Notes under the pieces: generated by a model
What the model was told of the DNA's origin: nothing
The model's database searches: none
The model's input: the letters and a program-made list of their open reading frames with translations, nothing else
Program-made: the position numbers and the translations under genes
Shown: positions 57,552 through 61,634 of the stretch, piece by piece
Layout of the letters: each line of letters opens with the position of its first letter
Numbering within the stretch: position 1 is the stretch's first letter
Origin: Dermatemys mawii
Lineage: Eukaryota > Chordata > Testudines > Dermatemydidae
NCBI GenBank assembly: GCA_007922305.1
Contig: ML677335.1
Location: forward strand, 14,227,734-14,291,733
Reading direction: 5' to 3'
Length of the DNA stretch: 64,000 bases

Positions 57552-58939
57552 CTCCTGCATCTTTTTATTTAGCTTCTAGATATGAAAGTTGCTTGTTCTG
57601 TCCCTTCTGTATGTCATGCGCCTTTTTAAAGATAGTTTAATTCCATATTTGTGTTATCTACAAAGTGCAGGATAGGTCAAGAAAATCAAATTATCTTATT
57701 TGGTCATATATCTTTGCTAAAGGAGGGGGAAAGCCATTTGGAACTGTAGTTGTTGGTGATAGCTGAAATTAGAGTGACCAGACAGTAAGTGTGAAAAATC
57801 GGGACGGGGGTGGGAGTGTGGTGGGGGGGAAAGATGGTGGGGTGGGGGGGAATAATAGGCATCTAGATAAGACAAAGCCCCAAATATTAGGATTGTCCCT
57901 ATAAAATCAGGACATCTGGTCACCCTAGCTGAAATTCAAGCTACAGTGCAGTTTTCATTGTGCTATGTCAAAAGACAACAGCAAGCTCCTTGAATGTAAA
58001 TGTATTTTCTTTTGATTCAGAGGTTTTCAGATTGTCTGTGGAGAGCTCACTGATCATATGGGCCTGTCTCTTCTTTGCCGTTAAACTGCATTAAAGTATA
58101 GATACAAATATAATTAAATATTTTCCTAATTCTACTTTTTTGAATAAGCAGTTGCTGTAGTTGACTCAGGAATGTGAAACAATTGAAGGTGGAAAGAATG
58201 GTGGCCAATACAATTATGACTGGGGTAGGAGGTGGCCCAATATTTCCCTGTATAGTCAGCAAGGAAGAAAATGACTGACTGTCTGAAAAGACTCTTCTTC
58301 TAAACTTAAATGCCAAAATTTTAAAAGAGCCTCAAGTTATGTTCCTAATTCCATATGTAAGCACTTAAATAAAAAAATTTTCCCCCAAAAAAGTGCTGAG
58401 CACTTAACTCTTGGACTGAGATAACGCTTTTGCAGCTTGAAACTTCTTTCCTATCTGTAGAGTACTTAGATTTTAAATTGTGGTTTAAAATCTTCATACA
58501 TCTATCTTGCCACTTGACTTCTTGCTGTGCTAGAGAATATCCCTTGTTCCAGGTGCGAGTAAATTAGTCTTGCATAATGTTTGTATGAACAGTATACTGT
58601 GTTTTCTCAGACATCTCTGCATTCAGAAGACTTCATCTGGGTATCTTTATGATATTGACAAGGATACAATAATTGATAAAATAGAAAATGTATTTATATG
58701 CAATGTAGAGATCTGACTTTTATTTTTCTCTTTTCAGTTGATACAGCATTTGCCTCATCTTTATATGTGCCTTCAACATCCGAGCACTGCAGTGAGACAC
58801 ATGGTTGCTCGTTGTGTAGGTGTCATGAGCAAACTAGCTACCATGGAAACAATGAATATTTTGTTAGAGAAGGTTATTCCATGGCTGGGAGCAATAGATG
58901 ACAATACCAAACAAGAAGGTGCAATTGAAGCACTTGCTT
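8254..58939 (+). CDS. BTAF1: BTAF1 (TAF172/Mot1), coding exons 1-24, 3' part beyond the window
   Basis: BTAF1 is a nuclear SNF2-family ATPase that binds TBP and strips it from DNA, redistributing TBP between promoters. The 24 exons join in one frame into about 1164 residues beginning MAVSRLDRLF; I recall the human protein as about 1850 residues. This part is the TBP-binding HEAT-repeat superhelix and the middle region. Visible landmarks are an acidic linker (about residues 85-165), a basic stretch [11 protein letters not shown] (207-217), the charged EEKRRK (243-248, NLS-like), and HEAT-type helices from about 272 onward such as [11 protein letters not shown] and WEVRHG. No SNF2 helicase motif appears, as expected. 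Every intron is GT-AG and junction phases agree throughout. No frameshift or internal stop was seen, so the gene looks intact. Identification rests on near-identity to vertebrate BTAF1 as remembered. Confidence 0.97.
8268..10908. other. BTAF1 intron 1, first part
   Basis: The island tail runs to about 8.5 kb, then AT-rich intron. (TTG)n/(TTA)n-like short repeats lie near 10767-10800. No exon or transposon border recognised. Confidence 0.5.
10917..11142. mobile_element. Nonautonomous hAT element, GC-rich
   Basis: The 8-base TTCTAGCA occurs perfectly at 10909-10916 and 11143-11150. The ends are CAGCATTCTACAAAG and CTTTGAAGACCCCT, a degenerate CAGGGGTCTTCAAAG inverted repeat. The interior has a GCCGAAATGCCGC / GGCATTTCGG inverted pair. 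No coding capacity. Confidence 0.75.
12753..12939. repeat. Foldback element with nested hairpin
   Basis: The left arm 12753-12782 (starts AAGCAGCAAC, ends GGAATTGAC) and right arm 12910-12939 are inverted copies matching at 27 of 30 positions. Inside, TGAAAGTTATATTGATGGGA and ATCAATATCCCAAGCTTTCA form a second imperfect inverted pair. It lies in intron 1 and encodes nothing I can see. Confidence 0.7.
13853..13946. repeat. Degenerate palindromic MITE
   Basis: TTAAGGCTTAGTTCTGCAG and GCAGAACTTGACCTTAA are inverted ends of a foldback repeat class common in sauropsids. Confidence 0.55.
14987..15269. mobile_element. Tigger/pogo-like MITE, copy 1
   Basis: The terminal inverted repeats TAGTAGACTCTCGATTATCC and GGATAATTGAGAGTCTATTG are flanked by TA dinucleotides, as in Tc1/mariner-pogo elements. 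The interior contains ACAAAGCCAGAGCCGGCC, shared with copy 2 at 36.4 kb in opposite orientation. No transposase. Confidence 0.85.
16309..16333. repeat. Poly(T) tract
   Basis: 25 consecutive Ts in intron 1; no SINE body recognised beside it. Confidence 0.9.
17040..17286. mobile_element. Palindromic hAT-type MITE
   Basis: The two arms, each about 105 bases, are inverted copies. CAGGGATTGACAACC at the left mirrors GGTTGCAGATCCCTT at the right, and GGCCGGTTTGTTTACC mirrors GGTAAACAAACCGGCC. The arms also share AGCTCCCACTGGCC. The symmetry produces spurious open frames on both strands. No clear target duplication. Confidence 0.8.
18172..18295 (+). CDS. BTAF1: BTAF1 exon 2, residues 5-46
   Basis: The acceptor TGTGTAG opens into [15 protein letters not shown] and the exon ends NNLLSK at a GTAAGC donor, phase 0. 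It encodes the first HEAT-type helices of the TBP-binding arm. Confidence 0.97.
18296..20713. other. BTAF1 introns 2 and 3 (around exon 3)
   Basis: Apart from exon 3, nothing recognised: no transposon borders, RNA genes or extra exons. A short (CAC)n run lies near 18788. Confidence 0.5.
19366..19480 (+). CDS. BTAF1: BTAF1 exon 3, residues 47-85
   Basis: The exon starts [17 protein letters not shown] and ends PTPRPKQ plus one base. The donor GTGCTT is weak, but only this site gives phase 1, which exon 4 requires. Confidence 0.93.
20714..20860 (+). CDS. BTAF1: BTAF1 exon 4, residues 85-134
   Basis: Encodes the acidic linker [11 protein letters not shown], then [19 protein letters not shown] and FEVQDDKS, ending in a strong GTACGT donor, phase 1. 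By homology to Mot1 this region adjoins the latch that blocks the DNA-binding face of TBP. The acidic part diverges from my memory of mammals, as linkers usually do. Confidence 0.96.
21655..22105. repeat. Old interspersed repeat in intron 4
   Basis: GAGGCCCTACTGTGCTATTT, then GAGACAATCCTTGCTC and CTTCAATCTAAATGGC, resemble a widespread reptile repeat that I recognise by text but cannot name. Confidence 0.45.
22130..22265 (-). repeat. MIR-like SINE, antisense
   Basis: ACCATTATCCTCACTTTTTT, then ACAGATGAGAC and the following bases, match the antisense of MIR. Confidence 0.5.
22772..22935 (+). CDS. BTAF1: BTAF1 exon 5, residues 134-188
   Basis: Encodes [17 protein letters not shown] through [19 protein letters not shown]. 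The donor is GTAGGT. A second GT four bases further (GTAAAA) looks usable but would break the frame into exon 6. Confidence 0.96.
23259..23395 (+). CDS. BTAF1: BTAF1 exon 6, residues 189-234
   Basis: Starts [15 protein letters not shown] after TTTTTTCAG and carries the basic stretch [19 protein letters not shown], a plausible nuclear-import or nucleic-acid contact. Ends VETNEK plus two bases at GTACTG. Confidence 0.96.
24476..24587 (+). CDS. BTAF1: BTAF1 exon 7, residues 234-271
   Basis: Encodes [19 protein letters not shown] and ends DNGPEE at GTACAA, phase 0. EEKRRK is a candidate nuclear localisation signal. The end of the exon is shorter than the mammalian linker as I remember it (see findings). 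Confidence 0.93.
27021..27089 (+). CDS. BTAF1: BTAF1 exon 8, residues 272-294
   Basis: A 69-base exon encoding [17 protein letters not shown] through NPSWE, flanked by TTTTTAG and GTAAGA. It starts the second block of HEAT repeats. Confidence 0.96.
27090..29357. other. BTAF1 intron 8, first part
   Basis: Mostly featureless. TCCTCGGCTGATGTAAAAA with GCCAATTTACGG near 28938-28973 looks like a remnant of a palindromic MITE. A run of 17 Ts lies at about 28671. Confidence 0.4.
29358..29516. mobile_element. Short hAT deletion derivative
   Basis: The inverted ends are CAGCAGTGTCCAATAGAAAT and TATTGGACACCACTTTG. It is the internally deleted, opposite-strand relative of the element at 38171-39277: GATGCTAGCCATACTATTGG here corresponds to the antisense of GTGGCTAGCATTGAATTTC there. 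Target duplication not evident. Confidence 0.75.
29985..30203. mobile_element. hAT-type MITE (CAGGGCCAGC family)
   Basis: The ends CAGGGCCAGCTCTAAC and TTGGAGCTGGCCTTA are inverted and flanked by TCTCTAGT (29977-29984) and TCCCTAGT (30204-30211), an 8-base duplication with one change. The left part TTTTGCCGCCTCCAAGCA is related to a fragment inside the two Tigger-like MITEs. Confidence 0.82.
31201..31229. repeat. Poly(A) tract
   Basis: 29 consecutive As, 67 bases before the exon 9 acceptor. Confidence 0.9.
31297..31386 (+). CDS. BTAF1: BTAF1 exon 9, residues 295-324
   Basis: A 90-base exon encoding [17 protein letters not shown] through GDSTVEE, ending at GTAAAA. A 29-base A tract lies 67 bases upstream of the acceptor. 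Confidence 0.96.
31563..31616. repeat. A/T palindromic low-complexity tract
   Basis: An A run, TATTTATT, a T run, ATTTATAA and a second A run form a nearly perfect A-T hairpin in intron 9. Confidence 0.75.
31620..33780. other. BTAF1 intron 9, remainder
   Basis: No exon, transposon border or RNA gene recognised. Confidence 0.45.
33791..33886 (+). CDS. BTAF1: BTAF1 exon 10, residues 325-356
   Basis: Encodes [17 protein letters not shown] through [10 protein letters not shown], a typical HEAT helix pair, between TTAACAG and GTAAGT. Confidence 0.97.
33980..34156 (+). CDS. BTAF1: BTAF1 exon 11, residues 357-415
   Basis: Encodes [17 protein letters not shown] through [20 protein letters not shown], ending at GTAATC. 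Intron 10 before it is only 93 bases. Confidence 0.97.
34682..34822 (+). CDS. BTAF1: BTAF1 exon 12, residues 416-462
   Basis: Encodes [19 protein letters not shown] and [18 protein letters not shown], a canonical HEAT repeat, ending QSQK at GTGAAT. Confidence 0.97.
34977..35101 (+). CDS. BTAF1: BTAF1 exon 13, residues 463-504
   Basis: Encodes [17 protein letters not shown] through [10 protein letters not shown] plus two bases, donor GTACCT. Confidence 0.97.
35601..35630. repeat. (GT)15 microsatellite
   Basis: Fifteen perfect GT units in intron 13, followed by TTTAAAAAAAA. Confidence 0.95.
35998..36208. mobile_element. Harbinger-type MITE
   Basis: The ends GGGGCTTGTCTAAATTGGGG and CATGTAGACGAGGCCTT are inverted and of the GTCTACA class. 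Interior palindromic stretches such as TTCTGGAATAG recur. Confidence 0.65.
36282..37266. mobile_element. LTR-like repeat carrying a nested Tigger MITE
   Basis: The inverted ends GTGATGGGGTTT and AAACCCCGTCAT are flanked by the direct repeat GGCTTGT (36275-36281 and 37267-37273). Without the nested MITE (36371-36660) the unit is about 695 bases. It is C-rich and non-coding, most like a solo LTR, with TG/CA just inside the ends. A DNA transposon cannot be excluded. Confidence 0.55.
36371..36660. mobile_element. Tigger/pogo-like MITE, copy 2
   Basis: CAGTAGACTCTTGATTTATC and GACAATTGAGAGTCTACTG form the terminal repeats, with TA on both sides (36369-36370 and 36661-36662). The interior holds GCAGGGCTGGCTCTGGCTTT, the inverse of the matching segment in copy 1. 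Inserted in the LTR-like repeat. Confidence 0.88.
37270..37470. repeat. Possible LINE relic split by the insertions
   Basis: AAAACTCTGCTGCAAAGATT and GCTCTGGCCATGTCGCTATC resemble an antisense LINE 3' region. A related-looking fragment lies at about 35850-35995 on the other side of the MITE/LTR stack. Tentative. Confidence 0.3.
37644..37764 (+). CDS. BTAF1: BTAF1 exon 14, residues 504-544
   Basis: Starts [17 protein letters not shown] and ends [13 protein letters not shown] at GTAAGA. The acceptor TACCAG has a pyrimidine-rich tract upstream. Confidence 0.97.
37994..38098 (+). CDS. BTAF1: BTAF1 exon 15, residues 545-579
   Basis: Starts [17 protein letters not shown] and ends DILDLIHK at GTATTT. 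Two AGs lie two bases apart at the acceptor; the first (37992-37993) keeps the frame. Confidence 0.95.
38171..39277. mobile_element. hAT element interrupted by a second hAT element
   Basis: The ends CAGCGGTCTCTAATACATT and TTCTATTGGGCACCACTG are inverted and flanked by GTCTACAT (38163-38170) and GTCTACAG (39278-39285). Excluding the nested element at 38218-38528, it is about 790 bases. No intact transposase frame is visible. It occupies most of intron 15. Confidence 0.8.
38218..38528. mobile_element. Nested hAT MITE (CAGTGGTTGGCAACC type)
   Basis: Starts CAGTGGTTGGCAACCTTTC and ends TGCCATAGATAGCCTATTCCAG with decayed inversion. Flanks GAATAGGC (38210-38217) and GGGTAGGC (38529-38536) are an 8-base duplication with two changes. 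Without it the outer element reads continuously (GTGAATAGGCTATTGAATTG), matching the inverse of the 29.4-kb copy. Confidence 0.82.
39435..39584 (+). CDS. BTAF1: BTAF1 exon 16, residues 580-629
   Basis: Starts [18 protein letters not shown] and includes [17 protein letters not shown], ending KARSK at GTAAAA. Confidence 0.97.
39585..39609. repeat. (AAAAT)n short repeat
   Basis: Starts immediately at the exon 16 donor: GTAAAAAAAATAAAATAAAA. Confidence 0.8.
40142..40395. mobile_element. Degenerate Harbinger-type MITE
   Basis: AGATCAGGTCTATACTAAAA at the left and GCTGCTGTAGCG near the right, with internal AGGTCAACCTAACCCCTGG, resemble the tGTCTACAC MITE group. Borders uncertain. Confidence 0.45.
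40947..41089 (+). CDS. BTAF1: BTAF1 exon 17, residues 630-677
   Basis: Starts [17 protein letters not shown] and ends VMRARVMAA plus two bases of Lys at GTCAGT. Charged linker, then helix. Confidence 0.96.
41254..41428 (+). CDS. BTAF1: BTAF1 exon 18, residues 677-735
   Basis: Starts (K)[15 protein letters not shown] and ends [10 protein letters not shown] at GTAGGA. A run of nine Cs lies about 15 bases upstream of the acceptor. Confidence 0.97.
42039..42242 (+). CDS. BTAF1: BTAF1 exon 19, residues 736-803
   Basis: Starts [17 protein letters not shown] and includes [18 protein letters not shown], ending IDQANEL at GTGAGT. It precedes the 9-kb transposon-filled intron 19. Confidence 0.97.
42610..42633. 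repeat. Poly(T) tract
   Basis: 24 consecutive Ts at the left edge of the DIRS-like relic in intron 19. Confidence 0.9.
43548..43566. repeat. (CTC)n triplet repeat
   Basis: Six CTC units just upstream of the Myb-like start codon. Confidence 0.85.
43580..45068 (+). pseudogene. Harbinger Myb/SANT-like DNA-binding protein, broken
   Basis: Harbinger elements encode a Myb/SANT partner that binds element DNA and helps the transposase enter the nucleus. The ATG at 43580 begins [13 protein letters not shown], followed by the SANT-like helix [21 protein letters not shown] stop at 43706-43708 follows at once, although homologous sequence continues ([27 protein letters not shown]). A later open block at 43920-44168 encodes an acidic segment. 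A likely intron runs from the donor near 44133 to an acceptor near 44617. The last part has the charged helix [17 protein letters not shown] and [13 protein letters not shown], shifted in frame. AATAAA at 45182-45187 is a possible polyadenylation signal. Confidence 0.8.
44181..44222. repeat. (GT)15(AT)6 microsatellite
   Basis: Compound dinucleotide repeat in the putative intron of the Myb-like pseudogene. Confidence 0.95.
45394..46719 (-). pseudogene. Harbinger DDE transposase, broken and split by a SINE
   Basis: Fragments in order on the minus strand are: [20 protein letters not shown] (46516-46719); [17 protein letters not shown] (about 46.4-46.5 kb); the catalytic block with [30 protein letters not shown] and [19 protein letters not shown] (45878-46324); and, beyond the [20 protein letters not shown] and CCMLHNLCE. 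These are HARBI1-like DDE_Tnp_4 motifs. The first two Asp residues (AID, GDPAY) are present. The third acidic residue, expected just before CAFG, reads Val. Frameshifts and the SINE make the gene non-functional. Confidence 0.88.
45690..45896 (-). mobile_element. tRNA-derived SINE with CR1-like tail (tortoise Pol III type)
   Basis: On the minus strand it begins GGGAGGGATAGCTCAGTGG (box A, 45870-45880), continues GCAGGGTTGTGAGTTCAACC (box B, 45828-45836), and ends in a CR1-like tail (GACCTTTCAAGGTCCTTCC). That tail would let a CR1 LINE mobilise it. It is inserted in the Harbinger transposase gene. It is a SINE and not a tRNA gene: the fold is imperfect and the tail is retroposon-type. Confidence 0.87.
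48544..50200 (-). mobile_element. CR1 LINE, about 1.6 kb, antisense
   Basis: It reads antisense from the 3' end: TTATCTAGTCTGACCTCCTG, GGTGGAGAATCTGCCACTTC, TCACCTCTCTATTCTTTTCA, TTCCAGTATCCCTCTCACCA, TTGACAACTACTTTGAGACC and TAACATCAGCAACCAGATCT. This is the order of turtle/crocodile CR1 copies. It is full of stops and indels. Confidence 0.85.
50201..51267. other. BTAF1 intron 19, 3' part
   Basis: No recognised repeat border, gene or RNA. Ordinary intron up to the TTTTCATTAG acceptor. Confidence 0.45.
51268..51694 (+). CDS. BTAF1: BTAF1 exon 20, residues 804-946
   Basis: The longest exon in the window (427 bases). It starts [16 protein letters not shown], includes [19 protein letters not shown] and [16 protein letters not shown], and ends SHENSK plus one base at GTATAT. 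The last 25 residues are a poorly conserved linker. Confidence 0.97.
51695..52695. other. BTAF1 intron 20, 5' part
   Basis: AT-rich, nothing recognised. Confidence 0.45.
52700..52900 (+). repeat. MIR-like SINE, sense
   Basis: Successive pieces GGCCCAGTGGACTAGACATG, CATTCCTGGCTCTCACTGAC, GGTGCAAGTCAAATCACCCC and CCTTTGTAAAGCAAGTCGAG follow the MIR order (tRNA-like head, core, tail). It ends about 50 bases before the exon 21 acceptor. Confidence 0.6.
52948..53138 (+). CDS. BTAF1: BTAF1 exon 21, residues 946-1009
   Basis: Starts [18 protein letters not shown] and includes [17 protein letters not shown], ending TTELDE at GTAAAT. A MIR-like SINE fragment ends about 50 bases upstream of the acceptor. 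Confidence 0.97.
53139..54319. other. BTAF1 intron 21, 5' part
   Basis: AT-rich with an A run near 53789. Nothing recognised. Confidence 0.45.
54345..54425 (-). ncRNA. Second, more decayed hammerhead-like unit
   Basis: The minus strand CTGCAGAAGTAGG, then TTTCAGCCAAC, AAAAGCTTATGCCC, follows the same layout with both core boxes mutated. Recognisable mainly by similarity to the neighbouring unit. Confidence 0.5.
54500..54627. repeat. Inverted pair of Penelope terminal units
   Basis: The left arm 54500-54552 and right arm 54573-54627 are near-perfect inverted copies (about 53 bases, few changes) around a 20-base spacer. Both carry TGGCACC, CTAACAAAAGTATTGA and GCATAAGCTTTCATGGGC in mirrored order. 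Confidence 0.92.
54531..54572 (-). ncRNA. Decayed hammerhead ribozyme core
   Basis: The minus strand reads TGCATCTGACAAAGTGGG, then TATTAG, CCCAT, GAAA, GCTTATGC. This is the hammerhead layout CUGANGA - stem II - GAAA - stem III. Stem II pairs GUGGG with CCCAU (one G-U) over a six-base loop. The core reads CUGACAA, so the essential G8 is A and it should not cleave. Confidence 0.7.
55268..55957. mobile_element. Nonautonomous hAT element, copy 1
   Basis: The ends CAGGGGTGGGCAAACTATGG and CATTTGCCCACCCATG are inverted and flanked by perfect 8-base duplications GTGTAGAC (55260-55267 and 55958-55965). The interior is GC-rich and contains spurious open frames. The same family recurs inverted at the right edge of the window. 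Confidence 0.92.
56143..56275. repeat. Palindromic foldback MITE
   Basis: GCATAATTCTAAACAAGTGA and ACTCACCTGCTTAGAGTTAT are inverted halves around about 56205, with further pairing outward (GATTCAGCAAGG with CTTGTTAAATTGGG). A common sauropsid foldback type. Confidence 0.7.
56532..56801. mobile_element. Harbinger-type MITE with TGA duplication
   Basis: The inverted ends GGGCTTGTCTACATGGGGAA and TTCCCCATATAGACAAGCCG are flanked by TGA (56529-56531 and 56802-56804), a 3-base duplication as expected for Harbinger. Confidence 0.82.
57009..57162 (+). CDS. BTAF1: BTAF1 exon 22, residues 1010-1061
   Basis: Starts [17 protein letters not shown] and includes [15 protein letters not shown], ending NSF plus one base at GTATGT. 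The next intron is only 88 bases. Confidence 0.97.
57251..57360 (+). CDS. BTAF1: BTAF1 exon 23, residues 1061-1097
   Basis: Starts [17 protein letters not shown] and ends MDIQLHPL at GTAATT. Confidence 0.97.
57522..57549. repeat. Poly(A) tract
   Basis: 28 consecutive As in intron 23. Confidence 0.9.
57770..57927. mobile_element. hAT MITE (158 bases)
   Basis: TAGAGTGACCAGACAG and ATCTGGTCACCCTA are inverted ends, flanked by perfect GCTGAAAT duplications (57762-57769 and 57928-57935). The interior has GAAAAATCGGGACGGGGG and CAAAGCCCCAAATATTAGG, a very common turtle MITE text. Confidence 0.9.
58738..58939 (+). CDS. BTAF1: BTAF1 exon 24, residues 1098-1165 (last exon in window)
   Basis: Starts [17 protein letters not shown] and ends [10 protein letters not shown] plus one base of the next codon, where GTATCC is the inferred donor. 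Reading through adds only CILASI and a stop, so splicing must occur here or very near. The following exon, expected to begin with the rest of a Cys codon, is not found in the remaining 5 kb. Confidence 0.92.
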
Positions 58940-59965
58940 GTATCCTTGCTTCTATCTAAAATTTGTGTGATTTAGCAAAAACTACAGTTTCTGTAGTGTG
59001 AAAAATAGAAAATAAAGGTAAAATTTTGTTTTATCATTCTAATGTAAGATGCTGGGCTTCCAGTTGGATCACCTCAGTCACCCATCAGATGAGCTTTTTG
59101 CTCCTGTTGAGGTTTTAGTGGAGATAATCCTGCATTTTTTTTTCACAATGAAACTGAAAGGCAACAAGTTTTTTAAAATGATAAAAATGTATGTGTATCA
59201 TGTAATGAATCTGTGGCAAACTAGGACAAAATACCATCAAGGCCGGAGCTAAATAAGACTATCAAAAAATTAAACATAATAAGTGGATAATAAATAACTG
59301 CAAGTTCTTTAAGATAAACATCCTTGCTTAGGACATAAGCCAATTACTAAATGCCTACAGTTCTTTTGAAACATCTGTCCCTGTTAGAGGTATGGTTCCA
59401 GTCTCTGACTTACTGATGTGATCCAATGTGGCAATTCCCATATTGCAAATAACATGTACGAAGAGTTGTTCATATGCCCCTTTTATTTCATGTCTGTCTT
59501 CCAGTATTTAGGACTGAGCTGTCCTGCATATGAACAGTTGTGATACTTTCAGTGTGTTTTGTCCTTTTTGAAATCTAGTAAATGTGTGTTAAATGTGACC
59601 CAAAATGCAGGATTTGTAGTGATAACACAAGTTGGAACAACAGATGCAGCATTCTTCAAGTGCTTTTCCCTGTGTGTGCTTCACGTCTGATGCATGGGCA
59701 TGCATGTATCTTTGGTTGGAAATGTTTTACGGCAGTGTCTGCTGGTCCAGGCCTGCACCCTATGCATCCACAAGCTTCAATCTGAGAGTTTATAGGGAAG
59801 GGCAGACTTGCTGCTGCATCAGTTCCTTTTTAACCACCTGTAACCTGAGACAGAGCCTTGTAATGTCTTAGATGAAATTACTGTAAAGTGGGTCCATAAC
59901 TGTTTGAATGACCATACTCAAAACATAGTTATCAATGGTTCGTCGTTCAACTGCGAGCCCATAAT
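58940..59965. other. BTAF1 intron 24, first part
   Basis: No next exon and no recognised repeat border in this stretch. Confidence 0.45.
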
Positions 59966-60688
59966 CAGTGGTGTCCCTACTAAATTCACAGTCCATTTTA
60001 GTCAATGTCATAGTCATAGGATTTTTAAAATGATAAATTTCATTATTTCAGCCATTTAAATGTGAAATTTTGAGGTGTTGTAATTGTAGGGGTCCTGATT
60101 CAAAAAGGAATTGTGTGGAGATCACAAGGTTACTGTAGGGGGTGGAGATTGCGGTACTGCTGTCCTTACTTCTGTGCTGCTGCACAGCCCAGCTCTGAAG
60201 GCAAAGCCACCAGTAGCAGCATCACAGAAGGCTGGCATTCTATGGTATTGCCACTCTTACTTCTGCGCTGCTGCCTGCAGAGCTGGGCCCTCAGTCAGCA
60301 ACTTTCACTCTTTGACCACCCCGCTCTGAAGGCAGCAGCGCAGAAGTAAGAGTGGCATGGTATGGTATCATCACTTTTACTTCTGTGGTGCTGCTGGCAG
60401 GGCACTGCCTTCAGAGCTGGGCACCTGGCCAACAGCTACTGCTCTCTGGCTGCCCAGCTCTGAAGGCAGCACAGAAGTAAGGGTAGCAGTACTCCAATCC
60501 CCTCCCTCTCCCTAACATCCTTGTGATCCCTCTGTGACCCCTAAAATCCTTGTGACCTTTTTGGGTGAGGACCTCCAATTTTAGAAATGTTGGTCTCTCC
60601 CGTGAAACCTGACCAGATTTCATGGGGAAAGACCAGATTTCATGGTCTGTGATGCATTTTTCATGTCCATGAATTTGGTAGGGCCCTA
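59966..60688. mobile_element. hAT-like element with strong internal hairpins
   Basis: CAGTGGTGTCCCTACTAAATTC at the left mirrors GAATTTGGTAGGGCCCTA at the right. The interior repeats a TTACTTCTGYGSTGCTGC / GCAGCRCAGAAGTAA motif in both orientations, notably a 22-base perfect inverted pair starting at 60258 and ending at about 60351. No clear 8-base duplication. Confidence 0.65.
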
Positions 60689-60694
60689 GTCATG

Positions 60695-61627
60695 GGTACA
60701 GTACTAGTCAATGTTTTCATTATTTGACTTGAATAATGGAGTGGAGAGCATGCTTATAAAAATTTGTGGCTGACCCCAAAGTGGGGGAGGAGATTGCTAG
60801 CACTTTGGAGGACAGTATTAGAATTCAAAATGACCTTGACAGCTTAGAGAATTAGTCTGAAATAATGAAGACCAGCGCAGTGTGTACTACTCTTAAGAAG
60901 GAAAAATCAAATCCCCAACTATAAATGGGGAATAACTACCTTGGTGGTAGTACTGTGGAAAAAGATGCAAGGGGTCTAGTACATCACAAATTGAATATAA
61001 GCCAGCAATGTGATGCCATTGTGAAAAGGATACACTAGAATGGCATTATCATTAACAAGAGTGTCAGTCATAACACACTGGAGATAATTGTCTGCTCTGC
61101 TTGGCACTGGAGAGGTCTCGGACACAGCACTTCAGCTGGTTCTGGGTACCACATTTTAGGAAAGCTGAGGATAAATTGGAGAGAATTTGGAGAAGCGCAG
61201 CAAAAATGATTTAGAGAACCTGACCTTACAAAGAAAAAAATATAAAAAACGGAGCATCTTTAGTCTTCAGAAAAGAAGACTGAGGGGACCAGGGACCTAA
61301 CAAGTCTTCAGGTATGTTAAGGGCAGTTTTAAAGAGAGAGAGTGATCTATTGTTCTCCATGTCCACTAGAGGTAGGACAATAAGTAATCAGCTTAAACTG
61401 CAGCATGGGAGATTTAGGTTAGATATTAGGAAAATCTTTAAGGATGGTCATACTGGAATAGGCTTCCAAAGGAGGTTATGGATTCTCCATCATTGGAGGT
61501 TTCTAAGAACAAATTGGACAAAAACCTGTCTGGGATAGTCTGGATTTATGTGGGTCCTGCCTCAGCACAGTAGGCTGGACCAGATGACCTCTCAAGGTTC
61601 CTTCCAGTCCTAAATATACATGATTCT
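60695..61627 (+). mobile_element. CR1 LINE 3' end, sense
   Basis: Sense-strand CR1 text in order: AGAATTCAAAATGACCTTGA, GAAGACTGAGGGGACC, GGTTAGATATTAGGAAAATC, CAAAGGAGGTTATGGATTCT, GCTGGACCAGATGACCTCTC and CTTCCAGTCC, ending near the diagnostic tail GATTCTGCA. Highly mutated. Confidence 0.87.
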
Positions 61628-61634
61628 GCATTTT

